Below, one piece after another: positions 43,601-54,870 of a stretch of DNA of 64,000 nucleotides. The stretch comes from Lutraria lutraria (Eukaryota > Mollusca > Bivalvia > Venerida > Mactridae). The notes under the pieces are model-generated. The model saw only the letters and a list, made by a program, of their open reading frames with translations, was not told the DNA's origin and ran no database searches. Numbering within the stretch: position 1 is the first letter of the stretch; every line of letters starts with the position of its first letter. The stretch spans positions 5,916,138 to 5,980,137 of the forward strand of contig OZ026833.1 in assembly GCA_964023205.1 (NCBI GenBank), given 5' to 3'. A program made the position numbers and the translations under genes.

Positions 43601-46600
43601 GTTTAACAGATGGATAAGATTATTTGCCAACTTAACCACAATTTAAAATGAATTTCAACAAGATTTTAACTTTCAAACAGTTAAATAAGAAGGGTTATGC
43701 CTAAGATAGAATTGCTGGTAATATAGCGAAGAAAAACAAACAGAAATAAATATTTCTTAAGCTACTCAAATTTAAAGGACATATGACAAGGATGGCTGAC
43801 ATAGATACTGTAGAGGGAGCTGCCACGAATGGAGAGTGCTAAAGAAAATGGCACAAGATGTGGCGAGGATTGTGTCATTTTATCGATTCCTTATGTGACG
43901 TCAGTGACAAGATATTTAGTTTGTTTATATCAACATATTACTTGAAATAAAGTTTTATAAACTTACCCATATTCTATCAATAAATACAGCCACTAGTATC
44001 ATGATAAGTATTGCCTGGCCTTCCCAGATTCTCCACAAATATATAATTAACCAAGTACTGCCTGAATGCAGGGCCTCAGTCTGTATTTGCTGTAAAATAA
44101 ATCAAAATAAAATGTGATGAGCCATATGCTGTCTGATAACAGGGCCTTGGAGTGTATTTGCTGGAAAATGATTTCATTAATGAATTTATAATTGTACACC
44201 ATTCTTAGGGCGGTCATCAATCCAAACAATATTGTTTCATCAACGATATTTTCTGTTGATTAACTATCAATACACATTTTAAAATATTAATATTTTGGCT
44301 GAAAATTATTGTTGAAAAGTTATCATTTAAATGTTATCATTTAAAAGTGGGAAAAGTTTTGTTTTGGGATTATTTTGCCTATTTTCAAAGTTCTGGTAAT
44401 AAAACTATATAATTTGTTCCCATTTTAGTTTTACCAACGTTTTGCAGCGTCTTCTCCTAAAAAATGACCCTGATTGCGCAATCCAATATTTTACATAATT
44501 GGCAGTTTGAGGATTAGGCTTAATACTCCAACAGATCTGAATAAAATTATTTATATATCGGTAAGTAACCAAACAAGTAAAATTACCAAATCAGTAAACT
44601 GCACACTTAATCAGATTAAGGTTATTATGAAATATATTTTTCATTCATAATTTTTGCAAAACGATGGTTTAATAATTATATACATTCTTAATATTATATT
44701 ATACTAAAAAGGACATGACTTAATTAATATACACCTAAATCTTGGACACGAAAGAGATTATGGTTTTATAATTTTGAAAATATCTGAAGAAATATCTACA
44801 CAATGAAAGGCTTGCTGATTGCATTAATACAATACATGCATTTAAAACAACTTAGGAACATAATTAGCTAATTTTTATGACACATAAATAAACAAGGGTG
44901 TGTGAAAAGTGGGAATAGAAGAATGAGGAAAATCAAATTCATTAAGCTGCAAGGGGCTTAGGGGTCCCAGAAATAAATCTGTCAATCTGCAAAAAATGTC
45001 ACACCCATGATATAATCATTTTAATCTTTCACAAAGTTGTCAAGAAATAAAAACATCATCCGTGATACAGTGATGAATATTTCACAACATCAAGTATTCA
45101 GTAAAATTGATTGAATAGATGAATGCATTTAAATGAGCATTTTGTATTTCATGCATATTTTATGGTAAAGTTTATATTTCCCTGCTCAAACTATTTTCGT
45201 ATCTACTGGTATTGTAAACAATTCAATACTGCACTATAATATGCAAAATATTACACTCCCAAGTTATATTGATTAGCGAAGGGAACAGACAGGGGGGGGG
45301 GGGAGGGTTCAGTACAGAAGAGCCAACCCGTTCTTCTTTAATAGTGCAACATTTTCAAACAGGCCCTTTTTCCAAAAAAAAGGGGCCTTAGCCTTTCATT
45401 TTGGGATATTCAAGCGCAATATTTGGCCGCATTTGGAAAAGATTGGACAACTGTACACATGTAAGGTACGTTACATGTATGTACCTTAGGTGGTTGGGGG
45501 CTGGGCCTAACACAAAAGGAATCTATTGAATTCAATCAGTGACCACTTAAATCTTTTGTTCATTAAGTGGCCATTCTTTCGTTCCTAAAAAATGGAAAGA
45601 CCACCTAAGGTAGCAAACATAGGAACGTCCAAGTAAGAACTTAGAACAGCATTGTATATTAGGGAATTTTTTGCCTCAAATTGGGAAAAAAGACCTTTTT
45701 TGCAATTGGGAAGTCACTTTCGGCCTCTGTCACAGAATGGAAAAAGGCCCTGCCAAGTCATAAAGTCGGATCAGATTCATACTTGAAATCTAAGGTAAAT
45801 GCAAATCCACATTGAGAGACATGTTCATACAAGTTTGAAAAAATTCAAACCTTATCTGACCTCGACAATTTCACTGATACAGCTATGAAAAAGTGAATGA
45901 AAAGGATGATTTCACGAAGTGCAAAGTACAATTGACTGTTATCAACCTAATATTTTATCATTAAGACCCTAGACAGAATAGTACTGACCTATATTCATCA
46001 CACCATGGCCAATGACCACTAAATCATGAAATGAAACCAGGATGTCACATCAGATAACATCTATATAAGGCTTGACACATTAAATTATCTGTGGCCTTGT
46101 CACTGTAACAAGTTTATCAATTAAACAAAATATTTGCAACTTTCGGCCCTTTTTCAGAGGGTTACAAATCTTAAGAGAAAGAAATTTCATTCCAAGCTTT
46201 CTTTTTTGTGTGGGTAAAACTAGATACATGTACATGTATATGCTACTTTTGATAGTTGTGTTATTAACTTATTTTGGGTTGATATGTAACTTAGGGTTGA
46301 TATATGCTACTTTGGGTCAATATGCTATTTTTGGTAAATTGCAACTTTTTGCTACTAAATTTAGTAAATTAATCTAAAAAGCAACCACTAAATGCTGTTC
46401 AGTTGTCAGATTTAGGACAAAAAATGCCATCAGTGAAAAGTAAATGTCATGTTCTACAGCTTAAGCCAGACATTCATTTCAACCACACTGACAATATCGA
46501 GATAATAATCATGATAATCAGTAACAACAACACTTATTATATAGCAGTGGCCTCGACTGTATGGTGACTAAGTAACATTAACAATCGTTTGTGGGCAACT

Positions 46601-48023
46601 TTTATCTTACTAAATCAAAGGATTGTAGAATGTACATACATGTGCAAAGATTAATCACTGAACATTAATTAGCATGATGATTCAGCTTAGAGGTCGTTAA
46701 TGAAATCACATTTATAACAGACTCGAGTAAATCCGAGTATTCAATTATTCAGGCCATCCTTAAATTATTTTTTGCAGGAAATTAAACACTTCCCAGATAA
46801 TTTTCAGCAAACAGAAAGGAAACTTTTCAAATCTTTTTTATATTGAACCCAAAATACCAGCCAGAAAGCATTTTTTCAGTAAGTAAAAAAAAACGTTGGG
46901 CAGGGCCGTTTTTGGTGAGTAGGTAGCGTTACCTGGAACAAAATATTCTTTAAGGATGGCCTTTAATATCAGATCCTGAAAATCAATGAATGTCAATGCA
47001 TAAATTACATAATTTACATTTGTATACTAGAAATAAATTTCATACATATGAAAATCAGGTACAAGCCATATGCTCCATTCATTTATTGTAGCCAAATCAA
47101 AATGGAGAAACTTAAGAAATTGTCAAAGACTACTCAGTACTTACTGTTAGTACTGGATCATTCAACTCTGTTTGAAATAGTTCCGTGTATCTTTCCACAC
47201 ATTTATCCCAAGTTCCACTTGCTGCAGCTGTCAACAATCCAACGCTTAACACTTTCAAGAATATCGACTTCTTAGTCAAAATCATTGCACGCTCATGACT
47301 AGATGAAAACACATTTAAAATACTGAAATTAAATTTTCTGTTAGGGGAATTGGTGGTCACTGGGCTTGAGGGGCCGCTGTCCGACTTCGTCATAGGAAGT
47401 GGCGTGTACGATTTACCGCCATTTGTGGGAAGAAGCAGCTTCCATAAATAGAAGAGAATTCCGATCATTAAAAACACTCCACCGATGATATCACTATAAA
47501 TGTCTACATAGTATCCGAACGTATTATGATTTGATCTATACGTTCCTTTGGTATTTGAATGGCTTCTAAAAACCACGCCGTCTAAATCGTCCAACCATGA
47601 TCGAAACTGATATAAAACAACTGCAATTCTCCTTGTACCCAAATTTTCAGATGAGACAAGTTTTGCCGAGATCAAGCTAATTATCACATGAGTTATACTG
47701 ATCATGTTGGGCGTAATAAAGTAGAAAACTTTACTGAAGTTAGTGATCTCGTCAAAATATTCCGCAGACGGCCCCATAATGTAGTGATTACAGGGGTCGG
47801 TCATCAACAATTTCATACTTAGTGGCTTGAATGGTGAAAAAAATCCGGGCTTCGGTGGATCCTGGTTAACTAAAGATGTTTCTTGGAGCACAAAGTATAA
47901 ATGTGTATCCATGGCAACGAAGAAAGTCAAAAAGACGGACAATATCACGGTAAACATGAGCCTGCCGCTGCACGTATTCAAACAATTAAATATCGATATC
48001 ATTTTGACAAATATAGCGTACAT
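40620..48023 (-). CDS. CPES: Ceramide phosphoethanolamine synthase, 4 exons, 368 aa
   Basis: Minus-strand multi-span membrane enzyme of the CDP-alcohol phosphatidyltransferase superfamily. CPES transfers phosphoethanolamine from CDP-ethanolamine to ceramide, giving ceramide phosphoethanolamine and CMP, in the Golgi; this is known from the insect enzyme. Exons in transcript order: 48023-47145, 44089-43967, 42924-42844, 40643-40620, all GT-AG and all joined in phase 0. The catalytic signature runs from Asp145 to Asp178: Asp145, Asp148-Gly149, Arg153, Gly170, Asp174, Asp178. The spacer between Arg153 and Gly170 is 16 residues, against 8 in the textbook motif, and the usual Ala before Arg is Phe152. 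Hydrophobic spans lie near 22-38, 100-121, 178-197 and 255-268, with two more in exons 2 and 3. TGA immediately precedes Met1 in frame. Met8 has a better start context (A at -3), so translation may begin there. Confidence 0.85.
41177..41420 (+). mobile_element. tRNA-like SINE interrupted by a hairpin element
   Basis: Left part aagaccacagtggtcaagtgg and right part tatctgactagtaatcactgg...gatttcaaatccc belong to the family at 32478, but 77 bases of hairpin (41199-41275) separate them. Lies in CPES intron 3. Confidence 0.65.
41199..41275. repeat. 78-bp hairpin element, copy 2 (inside a SINE)
   Basis: Same arms with gtcacaact in the left arm and gcgttgaaccctcg at the right. The bases on either side resume a single SINE, showing insertion. 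Confidence 0.85.
42844..42924 (-). CDS. CPES: CPES exon 3 (residues 335-361)
   Basis: 81 nt, 27 codons, acceptor catttcag and donor GTAAGT. Encodes EFFNFFQYLGYL followed by a hydrophobic run ending in IHLHQ; probably the last membrane span. Confidence 0.85.
42925..43966 (-). other. CPES intron 2
   Basis: A 1,042-base intron. 43785-43910 is richer in G+C and has a TGACGTCA palindrome, with no supported function. Confidence 0.8.
43967..44089 (-). CDS. CPES: CPES exon 2 (residues 294-334)
   Basis: 123 nt, 41 codons, acceptor attttacag and donor GTAAGT. Encodes QIQTEALHSGSTWLI, then YLWRIWEGQA, then a hydrophobic span ILIMILVAVF. Phase 0 at both ends. Confidence 0.88.
45340..45760 (+). repeat. 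GGGAAT-type dispersed repeat, copy 2, interrupted
   Basis: Contains ggccctttttccaaaaaaaa, then after an inserted element agggaattttttgcctcaaa, attgggaagtcactttcgg and ggaaaaaggccctgccaag. Confidence 0.55.
45482..45612. mobile_element. 131-bp element with perfect 13-bp inverted ends
   Basis: taccttaggtggt at the left and accacctaaggta at the right are exact reverse complements. A second hairpin lies inside (ccacttaa ... ttaagtgg). It sits within the GGGAAT-type repeat. Confidence 0.65.
47145..48023 (-). CDS. CPES: CPES exon 1 (residues 1-293)
   Basis: Large first coding exon with the N-terminal membrane span, the complete CDP-alcohol transferase signature and a Ser/Pro/Thr-rich hydrophilic stretch (about 203-228) between membrane segments. 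Ends DPVLT at a strong donor GTAAGT (47144-47139 on the minus strand). Confidence 0.9.
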
Positions 48024-49141
48024 TCAATACTACAAGCAAAAAATATTTTTAAAATCCTTTCAAAGAATTAGATACATAACAAAGACACGTAAATCTATTT
48101 TAAAATGACTAGAAGAAAATCGGGAGAAATGTTTAAAATTAATCCAATCAAAAGTTACAATATCACAGGTCACAATAGCTGTAGTTCGAACATTAAACAG
48201 TCACAGTCATACTGTAGTAATAAAAAGTTTATTTTAATCCAACACAGTAATGATCACTGGTAATCTAGTACATTTCAAAATCTCAATTGATCAATCCAAA
48301 CACAGGTATGGTTAATAGTTCACAGAGTGACTTTACAGTTGTCCAATCGTACTCAGCTATCAGTAATATCTGAATTAGTAATCTCGAAATCCTATTCGTA
48401 AGGTGAATACAAACAAAAATAGAGATCGGTCAGTGCGTTTACCCTTTTACCTTAGAAGTACATCATCTAATAATCCGTAATATATTCATTAATACATAAC
48501 ACCATGTTTCGAAACAATTAACAACTATGGAACACTTCTTTCATTAGTAACCACAGTTTTTTTCAGAGTTGGTAACTTTCACAACTAGATGTAACAGGTA
48601 ACTATCATTAACATTTACTACAAGCAGCGATCCAGAATTATGAGACAGAATAATGAGCCAGTATCACTACACAATGAAATGTCAGAGAATTATTAATACA
48701 CCATACTTCTTGAGAAGTATTTTCATTCGTTTTGCTCTCAGTTTATCCGATGAAGTATGATTGTTGCTAGTATCTGTGTACGCTTACTTGACACTTTACA
48801 GTATTATACTAACGTAGTATTAGATATAAATGAAGTGTTCTAGTTTCCGGTGAATAATAAGCAATTTATTCGTACTATTAAAGGATCAGTACTAATCACA
48901 GGGTAATGTACATGGAAAGTAGAATGAAGTCTATTTCTCACATTGTAACAACCTGAAAATATACAAACAAATAATATAACAACTTTTTCTTGATTTATCT
49001 ACAAACACAACAGACTTGTACAGTAATGAAAACAGAAGAGGTGTATATATGTGTGTCCAATGTTCCCTAAATTTTCAGCATACACATTTATGATTTAGAG
49101 CTCTTTCTATAAAATCTTCTAGGATAATTCAAGGGGCATAT
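48024..49141. other. Upstream of CPES
   Basis: Should contain the CPES leader and promoter. No TATA box or upstream non-coding exon can be defended by eye. Confidence 0.4.
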
Positions 49142-49390
49142 TTTTTTTCACAAGGCTTTAATGCACACCATCAGCCACGGTCATTTGGTGACTTTTCCAG
49201 CATCAATGATGAAGGAAGACCCAAAGCGCACACTTTGGTACAAGCACCGATCTTCTGTAAGCTAGTTTGACTGCTTTCTCATATATAAAATTTGTCTGGT
49301 TCTAGGTCAGATTCGAACTCACAGTGGTGGATGGCTAATGATTATTAGTTATTGACAATTACCACTCTGTCACAGAGGCCCTACAATACA
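49142..49390 (-). mobile_element. tRNA-like SINE
   Basis: On the minus strand: gggcctctgtgacagagtgg, then gtgagttcgaatctgacc, a plausible A-box/B-box pair, followed by a non-coding body with cttacagaagatcgg. Confidence 0.5.
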
Positions 49391-49606
49391 TTATAATACA
49401 AAGGGCTCCAGATAAAAGTTTGATTCAGTAAAACAATTTCTCAGGCTACTCGTCCAATAGGATGAACATGTATATTTTGACTGGTTTACCAGTCAGGATT
49501 GTATAATGACTGGTTTAGCCAAATCACCAAACTTTTAGATTTCCTCCCTTAAAAAGAGGAAACCAGTCAAGTATATAATAATATGTACACTCTATCCCAG
49601 CAAAAT

Positions 49607-49855
49607 GTAGTTCATGAAATCATGAACATTTCAAGCCATTCATGAACAGTTCATGTATAGTTCAAAACCACATGTTCTGAACAGTCTCACAAGCAATCAT
49701 GATTACTTTTAGAACTCTTCATGAACCTAATCTTTAAGAACTGATGACAAATTTGTCTCATTTGCTCTTCAAGGCATTACAAGAAATTTTCATAAATTGT
49801 AAACATGAACTGTTCATGAAATTTTCATGAATTATTCATGAACAGTAACAGTCCA
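49607..49855. repeat. TTCATGAAC-rich repeat
   Basis: The palindromic motif ttcatgaa(c) recurs at least seven times in both halves (for example gaacagttcatg, aactgttcatgaaat, ttattcatgaacag). Probably a foldback element; exact ends not determined. Confidence 0.55.
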
Positions 49856-50156
49856 TCTCGTATGGGTGGTGACACTCAGTTCACCTGTACTTGTTAATTG
49901 GAAAGATAATACAGGATTCATTTATGACAGGTATATTGATCATTACAACAATGAAAGGTCGCTCACCCTTGTTTCCCTGTGTTAACTTACATCACAGTAC
50001 CGGTATAATAAGCAATAATTCAATAAATTGATTTATCTTAACTGAATAATTGCCTTCAGTACAATTAGATCAACTGACCAGGATAAATAAGGATACATAA
50101 AATTTCATACAATTAACACACACATGAAAACATACCAGTATAACAAACAAAGAATT

Positions 50157-50233
50157 TGAGGGCTCAGCGCAACACTGTCGTAACTTGTTCTTATTTCAGT
50201 ATGAGTTACGACACTGTTGCGATGAACCCTCGA
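50157..50233. repeat. 78-bp hairpin element, copy 3
   Basis: Left end reads ttgagggctc (first CpG lost) and the right arm gcgatgaaccctcg; the rest matches the family. The next copy is only about 400 bases away. Confidence 0.85.
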
Positions 50234-50628
50234 AATGACATATATGGATAAACTACACTCCACAACATTTACTGTCCATTCAGCCTATGTTGTTACCAGC
50301 AAAATAACAAGAGAAAAACCTTGTCGGAGATAGAGAGTTTCTTTAACAAATATTTGCAAAGCCGAAATGTCCATTAGTTGAGTTCTGGGGAGCTGGTAAA
50401 ATAGCCGACATTTCAGTATTTACCAAACATATAAACTATTTCCAGCAGTGAATGGACTGATTATAGAAGAATAAATGATTTTTTACCAGACAAGATGGTA
50501 AAACGATGTGACATCAGTCATTTAACTGCAGATTTTCCATATATATTTTCAAGTAAATAAAATTAATCTTAATAGGATATTAAATAACTGATCAGCCATG
50601 CTGTATGAACAACGACATGGATCATATC

Positions 50629-50706
50629 TCGAGGGTTCAGCGCAACACTGTCGTAACTTATTCTTATTTCAATATGAGTTACGACACTGTTGCGCTGAAC
50701 CCTCGA
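50629..50706. repeat. 78-bp hairpin element, copy 4 (best preserved)
   Basis: The outer arms tcgagggttcagcgcaaca and tgttgcgctgaaccctcga are exact reverse complements. Pairing continues past one C-C mismatch to about 30 bp, with a loop of about 17 bases. Confidence 0.9.
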
Positions 50707-52334
50707 TCTATATATTATAAGCCAAGCTGCTTGATGATGAATAACAAAAGGTATGACATTGTATGATATAGGTTAATGAATTAATCAGATCGAAAGATCG
50801 AAAGAGAGAGAGAGAGAGCAATCCGTAATTATTTGAAGAACAAATGTTGATTCAAACGTTCCTTCAGGTGATAATCGAGCACTGGCTCTGGTAGGGAATA
50901 TAAAAAATATAATTGAACAGACAGACACAATTATTTCTATTATATAACAATATAATGTATTATGCAAGTATATTATAAACCAGGGAGTGTATACAAAGTA
51001 GCAAACTACAAATGCATTGTTTTCTCTATGTTGTTGAATTTTCATTTCCAAGACCAGACGGCCATATTTTTACCCCCCCCCCCCCTAATGATATTATGGT
51101 GAATTTCTGAGGCCCCAAATAATTACTCCACTGTATACATTACAACAAAATAAAGACGGCTGTTCTCGTTTCTGGGTGGGGGGGAGAGAAATACATACAT
51201 CACTGTATCCAGATTCAATATAACTGTGTTTGACTGTATATATTAAATTAAAAGTTTGCAATTTTCTGCTTATCTGACATTATTATTTCTTGTCCATAAT
51301 GTCAGGCAATTATGCCTTAACATTAAGTCAAACATTGAATTTTGGAGAAATCTCCCTCATGTAAACCTGTCATGGTGGGTCATTGAGATTACTCTATTAA
51401 CATTAAAGTTTCACATCACAAGAACCAATCCTTTTATTGTAATCAACATAAAAGTAAATTCTAACCAGGTCAACTTGACTTAGGACTAAAAAGTATTGTT
51501 TGTTTCTTGTGATACATGACTTTGTACCGGTATGCTCAATAGGAAGGTCAGGGCCTTATTTTACTCTTGAAATCGCTCGGAAAGGTAAGAGAACTGATGA
51601 AGTTGGTTCCACAGGCCTAACAACATGTCTGGGGCCTTGGGAAAATTAGGGTAGGTCGGGTAATTAGAAACTAACAATTTTTTTTATGTCTTAGTACAGT
51701 CCAATGATTCATCAGGCTTTGAACATTTCCTGATAATAAAGCTGCTATAAAGATGATAATGAAATGTAATGTAAGAATGAAAACCTTGATGAAATACTAA
51801 TAAACTAGTCTACATAAATAAATCTTAGAAAAAATAATCAATTACTGACAATTCTTGAACAAGGGTTGTTTGTTATTAGGGTTCAGGGGTTTATATCTCT
51901 GTTAAAAAAATATTCAGATAAACTAAAGCACAGTTTCATTTAGTTTTACATTAAACTATATCCCCTGTCCCATCTTGGGCATCCATTTTAAGCAATTTAA
52001 ATATTAATTATTTATGCTGTAACATATAAGAAGTTCTTCTCACAACATTTCTGAAAATTCAAAGCAGTCCATAAAACCTTAAGTTATACACTGTATGTAG
52101 ATGATATATAATTATCTACATGTATAATTATATGGTATATGTATTGTTGCTTATTTATATTCTCAAACCAAAGAACTATACCTTTATGATGTATGTAAAT
52201 TACACCTCTGTATTACTAATTATGTGAAACTTATATGACAACAATAAGACCTCAATGAACAAAACAGTACAGAACAGAATAGAACAGATATCATCAATCA
52301 GAACTGATCTTTTAATACCAGACTTAAAAAAATT
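50707..52334. other. Non-coding, nothing recognised beyond simple repeats
   Basis: Contains the GA repeat and a poly-C run at about 51069. Short frames are AT-driven. Confidence 0.45.
50798..50818. repeat. GA dinucleotide repeat
   Basis: A short run of gagaga following two tandem copies of gatcgaaa. Confidence 0.8.
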
Positions 52335-52690
52335 CTTTCCTTGTTTTATGAAATTAGATTTTTCAAACCGGGGTTTTTTCTCGGTATTTTGGGAATATGA
52401 CCCATACCCTTGGGATTGGGAATTTTCGCAGTGTTTTAATCAAAATTTTTGTAATGTTCAACTTATTCTACTTATTCTCCCAAAGAACAGTAGCAGAATA
52501 AGGTATTTACTACCAATAGTGATTACTACCAATAGTGATGTGAATGAACTTCTAAAATTAATAAAAAAAAATTTTTTTTTTTTTTGGATTGGGAATTTTT
52601 TGTCTGTGAATTGGGAAAAAGAGATACTGTTTTCCATTGTGAATATGACCAAATTTCGGCTATAAAATCGCCCCAAAAAATCCCTGCAAA
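52335..52690 (+). repeat. GGGAAT-type dispersed repeat, copy 3
   Basis: ggtattttgggaatatgacc, ttgggattgggaattttcg and gtgaattgggaaaaagag recur within it. A 136-codon frame overlaps it (52255-52665), but its residues only mirror the repeat. Confidence 0.55.
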
Positions 52691-52727
52691 CATATCAGAT
52701 AGTCAAACTGACTGAGTCAATAAAGGA

Positions 52728-53085
52728 TGATGGGTGGTCTAGTGATAACATGCTGAACTACTGAATGAAAGATCATTAGTTTGAATCACGGCTCGACCTT
52801 CTGCATTTCTCAAGGACGCTTTTACAGTGGCCCCATCCCAACTACCGAGCCTACTATTGTGTCTAGAAAATCACTGGAAAAAGAGCAAGGTATGTATTGG
52901 TGCTTTACACCAGGCACGATATAGCTAGAACAAGGATATCTATTCGAAATAAAGAGTCGGGATACAAATGCCCGGTTCTTCTGTATCTTCTATTCCCTTT
53001 CTCTGGGTGGCACTAAAATGACCATACATGCAGCTGTCGAATAGGCAGTTAAACAACATATAAATAAATAATAACAAAAATTATC
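52728..53085 (+). mobile_element. SINE, same family as 30716
   Basis: Head gggtggtctagtgataacatg and tagtttgaatcacgg, then a body sharing gtgctttacaccagg, ttcttctgtatcttct and ctgggtggcact with the intron-7 copy, ending in an ataaataaataataac tail. Confidence 0.65.
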
Positions 53086-54270
53086 ACCAACAACAATAAT
53101 AACAATAATGTTGTGTGAAAAAGTAATAAATTTTACAACTAAAATATCATTGAAGAACGGCAATAAGCCCATTGAAACAAATAAGTTTAGCGACATTATA
53201 AACCTCTGTACTAATTTAATAAATCTCTGAACAGAAACCAACAGTCACACTTAGCAGATCGATCACACCACACTTTAGCAAACATGTATTGAAGGCAACA
53301 CAAATTCTCTCCCTTTGCTTGGTCTTTTATCACAGGTTAGACTGTAAAGAGCAGCTAACTTGGTTAGATCATCAGACATTTACATGACTGTAGGATACAG
53401 AGAACACTTGAAAATGCTTTTTTATCGCCTACATTGTACCGGCAGGTTTGTAAATTTGCCCTGATATGTATCTTAGCTCCAAGGCAGCTGGTATGATAAA
53501 TGGTGTATTTCAATAAGTTATGTAACATAATCGCTTTTTTATACATTATGAACACTCAGCACACAAAATATAGGTCAAAATAATAGATCAGCCTTCATAA
53601 AGTCATTACAAAGGTTCATTGTTGCAACGATAATTTACCACAAATATATTCATTTATTACTTGCTACATGTACCAGTTTATTAAACAAGCCTCGAATATT
53701 TACTACAAATGTATATATCAAAGTACTGAAAGTACTCATGGAGCAGAACTTACACTAAGGCTTTTACTGACTGTAACATGGATTGGGACTAGTAAACAAT
53801 TGCATGGCGGATAAAGAAAAACATAGTACTATGGACCACATCAAAATTCATGTGCGTTGGGCAAATGACGGCTATTGAAAGCTGAACAATCGTTGAGTTT
53901 CCAAGATTATATACATGTAAACACTTGTATTAAGCTTTATTTCTAGTAAAACTGACGTTTACCCTCACTTCTAATCAAGTGGTTCAAATAACATGAAGTT
54001 TATTGCAATTTGTATACACTCCCTAATTAATGCACCTAATGTACTCCAAATTAACGCCCAATTAAGTCTTTTTGGAGAAAAACTAAAAAAAAAATTTCAA
54101 TACTTCTATCTTGTCCTGTGCTTCTAAAATTCTTCAGAGACATGAACTGACGTATCAAAAATGAGCATAAAATGACCAATCCAAGGACGATTATTAGGGG
54201 AAAAATGGTATTTACTTACATCATTATAACTGAACAACAATAATTGTACTACTGTACAAGATTAATTATA
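53086..54270. other. Non-coding, nothing recognised
   Basis: AT-rich DNA between a SINE and the minisatellite; no supported feature. Confidence 0.45.
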
Positions 54271-54870
54271 CAGTCAAACCTCTCTAATCTGACCTTTCTG
54301 ATCTGAAAACCTCTCTAATCTGACCTTTCTGATCTGAAAACCTCTCTAATATGACCTTTCTGATCTGGAAACCTCTCTAATATGTCCTTTCTTATATGGA
54401 AACCTCTCTAATCTGACCTTTCTGATCTGGAAACCTCTCTAATATGTCCTTTCTTATATGGAAACCTCTCTAATCTGACCTTTCTGATTTGGAAACCTCT
54501 CTAATCTTACCTTTCTGATCTGGAAACCTCTCTAATATGTCCTTTCTTATCTGGAAACCTCTCTAATATGTCCTTTCTTATCTGGAAACCTCTCTAATCT
54601 GACCTTTCTGATCTGAAAACCTCTCTAATATGATAATTCCTATCAAGAAACCTCTCATCTAAAAATCTGTCTATTCAACCTCTAAGTCTCTTATACAAAA
54701 ACCTCTCCATTCAACCTCTTTTATCTGAAAACCTCTCTATTCAACCTCTCTTATCTGATCTTCCTTATCCAGAAACTTCTTTTATTTGAAAACCTCTCCA
54801 TTCAACCTCTTTTATTTGAAAACCTCTCTCATAAAACTTTTCTTATCCAAAAACCTCTCTGATCCGAGCA
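54271..54870. repeat. 30-bp minisatellite, about 20 units, with 60-bp pairing
   Basis: Unit aacctctctaatctgacctt plus tctgatctga, repeated about 20 times. In the first half, units ending in gatctgg alternate with units containing atatgtcctttcttat, giving a 60-base period. Units become irregular after about 54630. Confidence 0.92.

Larger units (their letters stand above)
44090..47144 (-). other. CPES intron 1
   Basis: A 3,055-base intron holding a GGGAAT-type repeat with a nested inverted-end element and a poly-G run at 45292-45303; otherwise AT-rich and featureless. Confidence 0.8.

Noticed and set aside
43789..43912. Short plus-strand ATG frames in a G+C-richer patch of CPES intron 2
   Set aside because: Both stop within 17 codons, and no donor restores a longer frame.
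52255..52665. 136-codon plus-strand frame
   Set aside because: It runs through a GGGAAT-type dispersed repeat, and its tryptophan-rich pieces only mirror the repeated ttgggattggg text.
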